64,000 nt of DNA. Origin: Bacillota bacterium. GTDB taxonomy: Bacteria; Bacillota; Clostridia; Lachnospirales; Lachnospiraceae. This document shows, one piece after another, positions 25,734-34,098 of this stretch (its first letter is position 1; the number at the start of each line of letters is the position of its first letter). Under the pieces are notes generated by a model that was given only the letters and a program-made list of their open reading frames with translations, made no database searches and was not told the origin of the DNA. The position numbers and the translations under genes were made by a program. Location: NCBI GenBank assembly GCA_023391695.1, contig JAEWAK010000027.1, positions 348,637 to 412,636 on the forward strand. Direction: 5' to 3'.

Positions 25734-25992
25734 CTAAAATAAATAAATTACTACTAAATTTTTCAATTTTTCAGTCAATCCATTCCATTTATATAATACA
25801 GCACAAAAACAGCAAGAAATACGCCATTAACACCTTTTTTGAACGTATCCGTAAGCCGCCACCTTTCCGGGGTAATTCCCCTTTTCGCATCCGGCAGCCC
25901 GGTTTATGATATTTTCTTGCATATTTATTAAATTTATGATAGAATTTCGTTGGTCATGCGTTAGTCACATCAACACAGAAGGAGTGTTACGA

Positions 25993-27393
25993 ATGCAAAA
26001 ATACGATGTAATAATTATAGGAGCCGGACCATCCGGTATTTTTTGTGCTTATGAATTAATTAAAGAGAATAAAGATTTAAAGATCTTAATGGTTGAAAAA
26101 GGCAGGCCGATTGAAAAAAGGATGTGCCCAAAAAGAACAACAAAACAGTGTGTAGGCTGTAAACCCTGCTCTATTACTACCGGTTTTGCCGGTGCAGGAG
26201 CATTTTCAGACGGTAAACTCTCTCTGTCTCCGGATGTAGGCGGCAACCTTCCGGATATATTAGGTTATGAAAAGACCATTGAACTGTTAAAAGAATCTGA
26301 TGATATATATCTTAAATTCGGTGCTGACACCAATGTTTACGGATTAAATAAAGATAATGAAATCCATGAAATCAGGAGACGCGCCATCAATGCCAACCTT
26401 AAGTTAATCGAATGTCCCATCCGTCACCTGGGCACGGAGGAAGGCTATAAAATATATACCCGTTTACAGGAGCATCTGCTCGCATCCGGTGTTGAACTGC
26501 TTTTTAATACCATGGTTCAGGATATTATCATTGAGGAGCAGCAGGCTAAGGGTATCATTATAGGTGACGGAACTACTTATTATGCGCAAGAGATCGTGTC
26601 CGCCATTGGCCGTGAAGGTTCTGACTGGTTCAGTCATATTTGTAATGACCATGGAATTGAAACCAAGGTAGGTACGGTTGATATCGGCGTGCGTGTCGAA
26701 GTCCGGGACGAAGTTATGGAGTTTTTGAATAAAAACCTTTACGAAGCAAAACTTGTGTATTATACCCCTACTTTTGATGATAAGGTGCGTACTTTCTGCT
26801 CCAATCCTTCCGGTGAAGTTGCTACGGAGTATTATGAAAACGGTCTGGCGGTGGTAAACGGCCATGCCTATAAATCCAAAGAATTCAAAACAAATAATAC
26901 AAACTTTGCAATCCTGGTATCCAAGAACTTTACAAAGCCCTTTAAAACCCCCATCGACTATGGAAAATACATTGCCCAGTTAAGTAATATGCTCTGCGAC
27001 GGCAAAATCCTGGTACAGACTTTCGGTGATTTCCAAAGAGGCAGAAGGACAACGGAAGAAAGATTATGCAGGAATAACCTCATTCCCACCTTAAAGGATG
27101 CGGTTCCCGGCGATCTTTCATTGGTATTCCCCCACAGAATCATGGTGGATATCAAAGAAATGATACTGGCATTGGATAAAGTAACTCCGGGTATTGCAAG
27201 TGATGAAACCCTGCTTTACGGTGTTGAAGTCAAGTTTTATTCCAATAAGGTAGTGGTAAACAAAGACTTTGAAACCAGCGTAAACGGGCTTCGTGCAATC
27301 GGCGACGGCGCTTCCGTAACAAGAGGGCTTCAGCAGGCATCCGCCAACGGCATCAGTGTTGCCAGAAGCATTCTGTTAAGGATGAACCGTTAA
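25993..27393 (+). CDS. FAD-dependent dehydrogenase (COG2509-like)
   Basis: An uncharacterised flavoprotein family widespread in Clostridia, with a Rossmann FAD site at the N-terminus (VIIIGAGPSGIFCAYEL, residues 6-22) and a C-terminal FAD segment near GLRAIGDGASVTRGLQQASA. A cysteine-rich stretch (CPKRTTKQCVGCKPC, about residues 44-58) precedes GFAGAGAFSDGKLSL, the family's signature. The substrate is unknown. I chose the ATG at 25993 because GGAGTG lies ahead of it and FAD motifs should lie at the N-terminus; an earlier ATG at 25906 has no site. It is divergent from pnp. Confidence 0.85.
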   Translation: MQKYDVIIIGAGPSGIFCAYELIKENKDLKILMVEKGRPIEKRMCPKRTTKQCVGCKPCSITTGFAGAGAFSDGKLSLSPDVGGNLPDILGYEKTIELLKESDDIYLKFGADTNVYGLNKDNEIHEIRRRAINANLKLIECPIRHLGTEEGYKIYTRLQEHLLASGVELLFNTMVQDIIIEEQQAKGIIIGDGTTYYAQEIVSAIGREGSDWFSHICNDHGIETKVGTVDIGVRVEVRDEVMEFLNKNLYEAKLVYYTPTFDDKVRTFCSNPSGEVATEYYENGLAVVNGHAYKSKEFKTNNTNFAILVSKNFTKPFKTPIDYGKYIAQLSNMLCDGKILVQTFGDFQRGRRTTEERLCRNNLIPTLKDAVPGDLSLVFPHRIMVDIKEMILALDKVTPGIASDETLLYGVEVKFYSNKVVVNKDFETSVNGLRAIGDGASVTRGLQQASANGISVARSILLRMNR

Positions 27394-27423
27394 CCGGATT
27401 TACGGGTATTAATATCAATAAAT

Positions 27424-27507
27424 GAGGCTGCTGCAAATTTAAAATCTATTCTCCTTGGGAAAGCCCCAAGCCCGGTAAATTTATCATTTTGCAGCAGCCT
27501 CATTTTA
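27424..27507 (+). terminator. Terminator hairpin of the FAD dehydrogenase gene; hairpin family 2
   Basis: GAGGCTGCTGCAAA and TTTGCAGCAGCCTC form a perfect 14-bp stem around a 50-base loop that itself contains CTTGGGgaaagCCCCAAG. It is followed by ATTTTAA. Related hairpins occur at 31557 and 44934. Confidence 0.7.
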
Positions 27508-27533
27508 ACCTTACAAGTAAGTCCCGCTTCTTA
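27503..27533 (-). repeat. Dispersed repeat family 1, partial copy in reverse orientation
   Basis: TTTTAACCTTACAAGTAAGT then CCCGCTTCTTA is the exact complement of the right end of family 1. It abuts the hairpin-family-2 terminator. Only the right end is present. Confidence 0.7.
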
Positions 27534-27816
27534 AAATACCAACAATATTAATGGTATTAAACATCTTAAAAGGCAGGTACATTATAAATACCAGGAAACA
27601 AAGATTTACATAAACTGCAACCTCAATGGGGATCGCTATTGCTATGGTTTTTTCAAGGAAAGCCCGGTCCCCTGCTATCCTATTTATTCTGTTCATTATG
27701 TACATAGTCGACATCCATTCGTTTTATGATTCTCCGATATGATTAACAACAAAGAGCTTGCTTTGGCAACTCTGGCTCTGACGCGCTGTTACTTCAGTGA
27801 CAATTTCCAGTTGCAG

Positions 27817-27848
27817 AAAAAAAGAGTGGATTAATCCACTCTTTTTTT
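27817..27848 (-). terminator. Terminator of rpsO
   Basis: A perfect 32-base palindrome: seven A, GAGTGGATTAATCCACTC, seven T. It works in both directions and lies 80 bp beyond rpsO. Confidence 0.9.
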
Positions 27849-27927
27849 CTGCTTTTTAAACAGCATGTTCACGAAGTTATTATCTATGTTTGCCTTAAAC
27901 CGGCAAAGAAAACTTAAAGCTTCCGAA

Positions 27928-28194
27928 TTATTTTCTTAATCCTAAACGTTCAATTAAAGTACGGTATCCTTCAATATTTGTATTCTTTAAGTATTCAAGT
28001 AATCCTCTTCTTTGACCAACCATTTTAAGAAGACCTCTTCTTGAGTGATGATCTTTCTTATTGCTCTTTAAATGCTCTGTTAATTCGTTGATTCTGGCAG
28101 ATAAAAGAGCGATCTGAACTTCCGGTGATCCTGTATCTTCCGGTGTTCTTCCATAGGTTTGGATAATTTCCTGTTTCTTTTCTTTACTGATCAT
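27928..28194 (-). CDS. rpsO: 30S ribosomal protein S15
   Basis: An 88-residue primary-binding protein of the small subunit that contacts 16S rRNA and the central domain bridge. The sequence is typical (PEVQIALLSARINELTEHLK, HHSRRGLLKMVGQRR). ATG at 28194 has AGGAGGAA upstream. In many bacteria S15 represses its own translation by binding its leader, and a leader of about 140 nucleotides is present here. Transcription ends at the palindromic terminator. Confidence 0.97.
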   Translation of the reverse strand: MISKEKKQEIIQTYGRTPEDTGSPEVQIALLSARINELTEHLKSNKKDHHSRRGLLKMVGQRRGLLEYLKNTNIEGYRTLIERLGLRK

Positions 28195-28340
28195 GGTATT
28201 TTCCTCCTGATTATTAAACGCCTGATACTAAGACTAAGGTCGGAGTGTCCTGATTCTGGGTATCGGCTTATTGTTATGACAGAGCCTTAAAAGATTTTAA
28301 TAAAATATGCTTTTCTTAAGACAAACGTCACACGACTTTT

Positions 28341-28369
28341 ATAATAACATAATCATAATGAAATGTAAA
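28341..28369 (-). promoter_or_regulatory. Sigma-A promoter of rpsO
   Basis: On the minus strand TTTACA (28364-28369) is followed after 17 bases by TATTAT (28341-28346), with an extended TG. Both hexamers match five of six consensus bases. Confidence 0.75.
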
Positions 28370-28398
28370 GTACTAAATCAAAAAAACACCGGTAACGG

Positions 28399-28455
28399 AG
28401 TCAACGCGGATACTCGCAATCCGCTAAGAGACGGGGAACTTACCTGTAAGGTTAA
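28399..28455 (+). repeat. Dispersed repeat family 1, short form
   Basis: GTCAACGCGGATACTCGCAA at the left and ACTTACCTGTAAGGTTAAAA at the right, 57 bp, the same length as the copy at 2794. It lies between rpsO and dpaA, at the point where gene orientation changes. Confidence 0.75.
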
Positions 28456-28551
28456 AATAACGCCATAAAATACGGAGTTATACCGGTAAGTCCAGAAAAA
28501 AATGTCATAAAAGCAGTTAATTTATAGGTAACTGCTCTCTATGAAGTACGA

Positions 28552-28578
28552 ACTTTTTATTTGAAAAGCCATATATTG
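28552..28578 (+). promoter_or_regulatory. Possible sigma-K promoter of dpaAB
   Basis: AC at 28552-28553 is followed after 16 bases by CATATATTG, close to the mother-cell consensus AC-N16/17-CATANNNTA with the last position deviating. In Bacillus the dpa operon is a sigma-K gene, so this would fit. Confidence 0.4.
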
Positions 28579-28652
28579 AAACATGTAATATAGTTATTAT
28601 TTTAAGGGTTTCGCCGCATTGACCCTTCATTAATAAATATGGGAGGCTATTT

Positions 28653-29543
28653 ATGAATCCTACGAATTATGATTTTGCAATTATCGGCGGGGATATGAGA
28701 CAGATTTATATGGCAAATGAGTTAATCGCCCATAATTTCTCTGTCATTGTATACGGTCTTCTGGATCCATCCCTGGATTTATCCTGTACCACTGCCACTT
28801 CCTTAGCAGAGGCTGTCGAATCCAGCCAAACCATAATCACACCGATTCCGGTCTCAAAGGACGGAAAGAATATACTATCCCAAAGAGTACATCCGGATTT
28901 AACCATTGAACAATTATTGAATTCATTATCCCCCGAACAAAAATTGTACGGAGGCTGCCTGAACAAAGAACTCAAAAGATACTGCGACAGTCATGGTATC
29001 TACTACCATGATTTTATGGAACAGGAAGAAGTTATTTTATTCAATACCATTGCAACTGCCGAAGGGACCATTGCAGAAGCCATCCTTTCCAGTACCACCA
29101 ATCTCCATGGCAGTTCCTGCCTTATATTAGGATTTGGACGCTGCGCACGTACCCTGGCAGAAAAATTAAAAGGGTTATGCGGCCATATTGATATTGCCGC
29201 AAGATCGCCTCTGGCTTTAGCTGCTGCTAATGCGGCTTCTTTTGGTACGGTTTTTCTTTCCGACCTGGATGAGAAGATTGAGCAATACGCTTATATATTC
29301 AATACAATACCAACTCTTATCCTTACGGGAGAACTCCTCGCTAAGACAAATCCCGATGTAGTAATTATTGATATTTCCTCTGCTCCCGGCGGGGTTGACT
29401 TTAATGCAGCCCGGGAATTATCCCGAAATGCAAAGCTCTGCCTTGGCCTTCCGGGGAAATATGCTCCCAAAGCCTCTGCAGACTACCTGATTGATTACCT
29501 GTTAACTAATCTAGAAAGAAGTGATTCATATGTCTTTGCATAA
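28653..29543 (+). CDS. dpaA: Dipicolinate synthase subunit A
   Basis: With DpaB it oxidises dihydrodipicolinate to dipicolinic acid, the calcium chelator of the spore core. The 296-residue protein equals the Bacillus length. It has an N-terminal domain with YDFAIIGGDMRQIYMANEL and a C-terminal Rossmann domain with CLILGFGRCARTLAEKLKG (about residues 151-170) and VVIIDISSAPGGVDF. Start ATG at 28653 has GGGAGG upstream. dpaB starts inside its 3' end. The operon shows that the organism forms endospores. Confidence 0.95.
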   Translation: MNPTNYDFAIIGGDMRQIYMANELIAHNFSVIVYGLLDPSLDLSCTTATSLAEAVESSQTIITPIPVSKDGKNILSQRVHPDLTIEQLLNSLSPEQKLYGGCLNKELKRYCDSHGIYYHDFMEQEEVILFNTIATAEGTIAEAILSSTTNLHGSSCLILGFGRCARTLAEKLKGLCGHIDIAARSPLALAAANAASFGTVFLSDLDEKIEQYAYIFNTIPTLILTGELLAKTNPDVVIIDISSAPGGVDFNAARELSRNAKLCLGLPGKYAPKASADYLIDYLLTNLERSDSYVFA

Positions 29544-30117
29544 TAAAAATATAGGAATCGCATTAACCGGTTCCTTTTGTACCTTTGATAAAGCCTTTGA
29601 AGAAATTGAACATCTCTTAGCGGAAGATGCCAATGTACATCCCATATTATCTTTTAACTCCCAGAAAATTGACAGCAGATTCGGTAAAGCTGCTGATTTT
29701 TATGAGAGACTGAAACAAATGACCGGTAAAGATCCCATCACCACAATCGAAGATGCCGAGCCAATCGGGCCAAAGAACCTTTTTGATATCCTGGCCATTC
29801 TACCCTGTACCGGGAATACTTTGGCAAAACTTGCAAACGGAATTACGGATACACCGGTTCTGATGGCTGCGAAAGCCCATATAAGAAACAATAAACCCCT
29901 GGTAATATCGGTAGCAACCAACGATGCCCTTGGACTGAACTTAAAGAACATCGGAACTTTATTAAACACGAAAAATATATACTTCGTACCTTTCGGCCAG
30001 GATAGTCCAGATACCAAACCCAAGTCAATGATTGCCCATACCCACCTGTTAAAGCTGACACTGGAAAGTGCACTGGAAGGAGAACAGATTCAGCCGGTTG
30101 TTATAAGTCCCTTCTGA
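29530..30117 (+). CDS. dpaB: Dipicolinate synthase subunit B
   Basis: The flavoprotein-like partner of DpaA (195 residues), with the N-terminal IGIALTGSFCTFDKAFEEIE segment that resembles flavin-binding decarboxylase-type folds, and LPCTGNTLAKLANGITDTPV. It overlaps dpaA by 14 bases. The ATG at 29530 gives the family N-terminus; another candidate at 29521 would add three residues. In Bacillus this operon is in the same chromosomal neighbourhood as tepA and pnp. Confidence 0.93.
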   Translation: MSLHNKNIGIALTGSFCTFDKAFEEIEHLLAEDANVHPILSFNSQKIDSRFGKAADFYERLKQMTGKDPITTIEDAEPIGPKNLFDILAILPCTGNTLAKLANGITDTPVLMAAKAHIRNNKPLVISVATNDALGLNLKNIGTLLNTKNIYFVPFGQDSPDTKPKSMIAHTHLLKLTLESALEGEQIQPVVISPF

Positions 30118-30247
30118 TACGTTACTATTATCCGTAAACTTAATTTATGTTTCTTCACCTTAATTAAATAGTAATTTCATAAATTAGCCTAAAGGATTTC
30201 TTTTTATTATATATAACATTTCCGTAAATTATCAAATCGAAAATTCA

Positions 30248-30295
30248 GGGGATAAAGTGATATGGATTTATACCTTCTATATGACCGTATCCCCT
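30248..30295 (+). terminator. Possible 3' hairpin of dpaAB
   Basis: GGGGATA and TATCCCC pair around a 34-base loop that can form further pairs. There is no clear T-run, so termination strength is uncertain. Confidence 0.35.
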
Positions 30296-30338
30296 TACAT
30301 ATATAGACTGCTCCTTTTACCGGATACTTTGGCTTTCT

Positions 30339-30998
30339 TTATCCCCCAAGGGTAACGTCCTGGGTCTGATACCAATCCAGGGCATCATATAAATGTTTCA
30401 TTTTAAATTCCGGCCACATATCGTCAATAATATAGAAATCCGCATATATGGACTGCACCGGCAAAAAACCGCTCAGCCGTCTCCTGCCGCCCCATCTTAT
30501 AATTAAATCAATCCTTGAAATTTCAGAGGAAGCCAAACCTGATGTAAAACTATCTTCTCCCGATTCCCGGTTTGACCGGAGAGAATGGCTTAAATCCCAA
30601 TCCCATCCGTAGTTCACCAGGAAATTAACCTTCATAAGCCCTTTCCCTATGGCCACCCGCTTCGTAAAAGGGATCAGTTCTTTGGGAAATAAGGGCGAAC
30701 CCGTATTCCCAACCACTAAAAGATTCGCATCCTGTCCCGTCAGCTGCATAACAGAATCCACGCAGGCTTTCTGGAACGCTTTTGTCTGAACGGCAGGCCG
30801 CTTGGTGTTATCCTGGGTAAAACCATAAAAAGTCATTTCCTTTATACCTAATTTAATACATTCATTATACAGTTCAAATCCTGGTCCTATGCCATGTCCA
30901 TAACCCTCTTCTTTATTTAAACCGTTGCTTTGTGCCCATCTTCTGTTACCATCCGGAATTATCCCGATATGTCGGGGCAGCCGTTTGAATTGTTTCAT
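30339..30998 (-). CDS. Undecaprenyl-diphosphate-synthase-like cis-prenyltransferase
   Basis: Cis-prenyltransferases join isopentenyl diphosphate units into polyprenyl chains. The 219-residue protein has the catalytic Asp16 in IGIIPDGNRRWA and FYGFTQDNTKRP near 57-68, where family members have YAFSTENWKRP. In the C-terminal motif it reads RWGGRRRLSGFL (about residues 168-179) where classical enzymes have a Mg2+-binding glutamate after GG; here Arg172. It is shorter than UppS and away from cell-wall genes, so it is probably a second, specialised enzyme. ATG at 30998 has AAAGGTG upstream; earlier in-frame starts lack a site. Confidence 0.75.
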   Translation of the reverse strand: MKQFKRLPRHIGIIPDGNRRWAQSNGLNKEEGYGHGIGPGFELYNECIKLGIKEMTFYGFTQDNTKRPAVQTKAFQKACVDSVMQLTGQDANLLVVGNTGSPLFPKELIPFTKRVAIGKGLMKVNFLVNYGWDWDLSHSLRSNRESGEDSFTSGLASSEISRIDLIIRWGGRRRLSGFLPVQSIYADFYIIDDMWPEFKMKHLYDALDWYQTQDVTLGG

Positions 30999-31100
30999 CT
31001 TTTCACCTTTTGCTTGCCACAGGTTTGCCTGCGGTACTGCCAGCCTTTCCCTGTTTTTATTTTCTTTCAACCTTCCAGATAAGATGCCACCCTGGGGCAT

Positions 31101-31238
31101 CCTGCCTTTTACTCTGGCTATAGCTCAGACAGAATAAAAATTCTATTATTATCCATAGTAACAGTAATATAATATTTTGTCATCTATTTATTTATCCCGC
31201 AATATTATTTATCCGGACAATAAAAATCTGTGTTAAGA
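31101..31238. other. AT-rich intergenic stretch upstream of the UppS-like gene
   Basis: About 140 bp with a small hairpin (AGAATaaaaATTCT) and no coding potential that I can support. The promoter of the UppS-like gene probably lies here. Confidence 0.4.
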
Positions 31239-31330
31239 GTCAAAGCGGATATTCCAGGTCCGCTAAGTTAAGTCCCTGACCCACCGCTTACACTCGTTAA
31301 GAAGCGGGGGGACTTACTTGTAAGGTTAAA
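31239..31330 (+). repeat. Dispersed repeat family 1, intermediate form (92 bp)
   Basis: GTCAAAGCGGATATTCCAGG at the left and CTTACTTGTAAGGTTAAA at the right, with the middle AAGTTAAGTCCCTGACCCAC shared with the 172-bp copy at 16572. It lacks the extra inner hairpins of that copy. Confidence 0.8.
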
Positions 31331-31556
31331 ATTCTTTTCTGGCATAAAGTTATAATGTTTCAATTAAGGTATATTTATACTTTATCAATGGAAATGGGAA
31401 TCCGACTGTTCGGGCATCCGACTTTAACTATTTTGTATCTTCGCTATTTCGTTGGAATTCATTCATGGATTCTTTGAAAACTCAGAATAGAGTGAAATGT
31501 TTTTGGGATTATTGCCTTAGATTTTAAGTATTATATTAGAATAAAGATAGACACCA
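31331..31556. other. Intergenic stretch without recognised content
   Basis: About 225 bp between a family 1 repeat and a hairpin. I see no open frame with a ribosome binding site, and no RNA gene. Confidence 0.4.
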
Positions 31557-31601
31557 GCTGCCGCAGAATAAGTTTGGACCTTCTCAGTTAACTACGGCAG
31601 C
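31557..31601 (-). terminator. Hairpin family 2 copy, probable 3' hairpin of the PAS-GGDEF gene
   Basis: GCTGCCG and CGGCAGC form the closing stem. The interior GCAGAATAAG to CCTTCTC resembles copies at 27424 and 44934. It lies 20 bp beyond the gene. Confidence 0.5.
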
Positions 31602-31623
31602 CTCCTTATTCTTATAACTGTGC

Positions 31624-32613
31624 TTAGGAGCGATGAAATATAACTTCACCCTCATTGCTCATAGCCCGGCTTTTTCCCAGCTTCTTTGCATGGTAAAGCA
31701 TTTTGTCCACTTTATCCAGCAAATCGGCATATTGCGGAAAATTTCCCGAGGATAACTCTACATAAACGGCACCTGCACTGAAAGTAACCGGTACGGACAC
31801 TTCTTCGGCTGCAAAGTATTCCTCTAATTCCTTATGTATCCGTTTCAGGATTAAAATGGACTGTTCCTGGTCACAGTCATTGAAAACAAAGATAAATTCT
31901 TCTCCTCCATATCTTCCTAAGATATCCTTTTGCTTTACATACTTTAATGAAATTTCCGAAAAAACTTTTAAAACCTTATCCCCCATCAGATGTCCGAACT
32001 GGTCATTGATTCTTTTAAAATCATCAAAATCAATCATACATATGGTAAATCCGTTCTGTGCCGAACCGGCTTCCTGTAATTTCTGGATTGCATCAATCAG
32101 GCTCTGCTTATTTAATGTCCCGGTTGCAAAATCGATAGCCAGGTTCTGTCTCAAGTGTTTTATCTGCTGTTTTAATTCCGTCACATCTGTAAATTCAAGT
32201 GCGGCATAATGCCCGTCGTAAAAGGTATAGGCACCGTTTAACTGGAACCATTTTACAACCTGGTTTTGTCCGTTATAAAATGTATATTGAATTACTTTTT
32301 CCTTCGTTAATTTATTATGAAGGAGAATTTCCCTTGCTGTATTCCGGATGCCGCATTCCATGCACCTTTCTGATTTTCCGCACTCGGTACATTGCCCATT
32401 GATATGAACACATTGAAAAAACTCTCCAAAGGTCAGTCCTTCCCCTTTATGGGGCTCTGCCTGCACATACTGGTACATTCTTTTATTGGCTGCTATGACA
32501 GTTAAGTCCTCATTGACTATAATTTGCCCGATCATTGAATTTTGAAAAATATTAAAATAAAAAAGCTCTGCTTCGTTTGTTATTATCTTGTTCTTAGGTC
32601 TTGAGTCTTTCAT
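31624..32613 (-). CDS. PAS-GGDEF diguanylate cyclase with cysteine-rich insert
   Basis: Diguanylate cyclases make cyclic di-GMP from two GTP. The C-terminal GGDEF domain (residues about 165-325) has the active motif GRYGGEEFIFVF, so it should be catalytic. The product-inhibition site normally RxxD five residues upstream reads KQKD, a lysine replacing arginine. The N-terminal PAS-like domain (20-150) holds five cysteines (68, 75, 78, 84, 87) in a Cx6Cx2Cx5Cx2C pattern, possibly a metal or Fe-S centre. No membrane segment is present, so it is a soluble sensor. ATG at 32613 follows GGGGGG closely. Confidence 0.85.
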   Translation of the reverse strand: MKDSRPKNKIITNEAELFYFNIFQNSMIGQIIVNEDLTVIAANKRMYQYVQAEPHKGEGLTFGEFFQCVHINGQCTECGKSERCMECGIRNTAREILLHNKLTKEKVIQYTFYNGQNQVVKWFQLNGAYTFYDGHYAALEFTDVTELKQQIKHLRQNLAIDFATGTLNKQSLIDAIQKLQEAGSAQNGFTICMIDFDDFKRINDQFGHLMGDKVLKVFSEISLKYVKQKDILGRYGGEEFIFVFNDCDQEQSILILKRIHKELEEYFAAEEVSVPVTFSAGAVYVELSSGNFPQYADLLDKVDKMLYHAKKLGKSRAMSNEGEVIFHRS

Positions 32614-32900
32614 ATACCCCCCATTGTCTTTCTAACCAGGGAAAACAGGTTCCTTAATGCATTTATTCCTTCGTTATTACCTTATTGCTATGTTTATAAA
32701 TGCCAATTTATGTAAATCCTTTATAGAAAATGATAATTCCTCAGTAATTTTTTTTCTTGTTATATTATGTAATAAATCCAACTATAAAGGTAATAAAACA
32801 ATTATAAATGTTTTTTATTACAATTACAAGTGTATAATTACTTTTTCACTTGGTTACGAAATATATATATAATTGGTAAAATCAAATGGGGTGATAAAAT
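32614..32900. other. AT-rich divergent promoter region
   Basis: Very AT-rich DNA between the PAS-GGDEF gene and the XRE gene. It must contain both promoters. A frame from 32657 to 32872 reads as low-complexity hydrophobic sequence and has no ribosome binding site. Confidence 0.4.
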
Positions 32901-33230
32901 ATGGAAATTAACTATGCTCAAATGGGCAGAAGAATTGCAAAAAGGCGTAAAGTATTAAATTTGACCCAGGATGATGTTGCGGAGTCAACCGGACTAAGCA
33001 ACAATCACATTTCAAACATTGAAAACAATCATTCCATTCCAAGCTTAGAAACATTAATGAAGGTTTGCGAGGCGCTAGATGCTACACCGGATTATTTTCT
33101 TTTGGGATCTTTAAAACGTACTGACGATATTTTACAAGCCGCAATCAAAGATAAAATCAAACTATGCGACGGAAAAAGACTTAAATTGATTGACAATTTT
33201 ATAACATGGATTATTGACGAAGAGTTTTAA
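32901..33230 (+). CDS. XRE-family transcriptional regulator
   Basis: A 109-residue protein with a Cro/C1-type helix-turn-helix in residues 8-65 (GRRIAKRRKVLNLTQDDVAE then LSNNHISNIENNHSIPSLETL) and a short C-terminal helix region. ATG at 32901 has GGGGTG upstream. It stands alone, divergent from the PAS-GGDEF gene and followed by a terminator. Its target is unknown. It is similar in style to stand-alone regulators of mobile regions but no prophage genes are seen. Confidence 0.85.
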   Translation: MEINYAQMGRRIAKRRKVLNLTQDDVAESTGLSNNHISNIENNHSIPSLETLMKVCEALDATPDYFLLGSLKRTDDILQAAIKDKIKLCDGKRLKLIDNFITWIIDEEF

Positions 33231-33234
33231 ATGC

Positions 33235-33275
33235 AAAAAATTGCAGGAACCGTTTATTTGCTCCTGCAATTTTTT
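33235..33275 (+). terminator. Terminator of the XRE gene
   Basis: AAAAAATTGCAGGA and TCCTGCAATTTTTT form a perfect 14-bp stem with a T-rich end, four bases past the stop codon. Confidence 0.9.
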
Positions 33276-33324
33276 ATTATTGATGTATTCAATTTATAAC
33301 CAAAATACTCTTTGGCAGCTATCT

Positions 33325-33813
33325 TTATTTTAAATGCAGTGATTCAAGTCCTTCCATTATTTCTATGAATTTACCACTGTCTCCGCCGGCATCCGGATGA
33401 TATTTTTTCGCAAGCTCGCGAAACCTTTTCTTAATTGCACCGGTATCCGCATCAAAGGGCAATCCGAACTGGGCCAGAATTTCAGGGTCATACAAGCCCC
33501 GGGCCAGGATTCCGTTTTCTTCATATAATTTATAGTAGACTCCATAATAGAACTCACTGATTACATTTTTCAGTTCTTCCTTATTCATTTTGGCCAGTTG
33601 GCTGATTGGGTACCTGACAGTTTTTGCAGAATTTTCACGGAGATCAAAGAATTCATCCCACACAAGGCTTATTTTACTATTTTTCGATAGCACATTCAGT
33701 TTACTGTTACTTTCTGAGAAATCCACTATGTGAAAACGTATTTTAAGTTCCAGCTTCTTTAAGTTTCTGATTTTTCGTTTGATTTCACCATTACTGATAT
33801 AACAATCCGTCAT
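33325..33813 (-). CDS. Small protein with C-terminal J domain
   Basis: The last 50 residues form a DnaJ-like domain: LAQFGLPFDADTGAIKKRFR then ELAKKYHPDAGGDSGKF, with the HPD tripeptide that stimulates Hsp70 ATPase. The first 110 residues are not recognised. The protein lacks the Gly/Phe and zinc-finger regions of DnaJ, so it is a dedicated co-chaperone or adaptor. I chose the ATG at 33813, which follows GTGGGGG; the frame remains open upstream to 33882, but that extension would be encoded by a copy of repeat family 1. Confidence 0.7.
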   Translation of the reverse strand: MTDCYISNGEIKRKIRNLKKLELKIRFHIVDFSESNSKLNVLSKNSKISLVWDEFFDLRENSAKTVRYPISQLAKMNKEELKNVISEFYYGVYYKLYEENGILARGLYDPEILAQFGLPFDADTGAIKKRFRELAKKYHPDAGGDSGKFIEIMEGLESLHLK

Positions 33814-33846
33814 CTTTACCCCCACGGCTTTCTGCTGACTTAATTC

Positions 33847-33897
33847 GTTGAAAGCGGATATTCGCATTCCGCTTTGCTGCATGCTTGATTGGTTAAA
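33847..33897 (+). repeat. Dispersed repeat family 1, degenerate copy
   Basis: GTTGAAAGCGGATATTCGCA then TTCCGC matches the left end of the family; the right end reads TGATTGGTTAAA. It lies just upstream of the J-domain gene. Confidence 0.55.
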
Positions 33898-33979
33898 TAA
33901 TATTGTAGTCTTTTATATCCGGAATTGCAATATATTTATGTATTTGTTACCTTAATGGTTCTTACCAAGTCCTCACCAT

Positions 33980-34014
33980 CACAAAACGCAGCCAATTGAG
34001 ACTGCGTTTTTGTG
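33980..34014 (-). terminator. Terminator of the fruRKA operon
   Basis: CACAAAACGCAG and CTGCGTTTTTGTG pair around a 10-base loop, about 115 bp beyond fruA. It could work in either direction. Confidence 0.7.
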
Positions 34015-34098
34015 TACAACGATTGTTTTACAGAAAATTTTGATATTCACATGCTCCATACAGAACCCGTATAATAACAACTTGTTTGTCCATAACCA

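Noticed and set aside
27511..27714. Minus-strand frame of 67 codons with hydrophobic sequence beside rpsO
   Set aside because: Its 3' end is made of the dispersed repeat, it has no well-spaced ribosome binding site, and nothing supports a family. It could be a relic of a membrane protein gene.
28195..28340. rpsO leader as a known riboswitch
   Set aside because: No conserved core of a metabolite riboswitch is visible; S15 autoregulation is possible but the binding site could not be identified by eye.
32657..32872. Plus-strand frame of 71 codons upstream of the XRE gene
   Set aside because: AT-driven low-complexity sequence in a divergent promoter region without a ribosome binding site.
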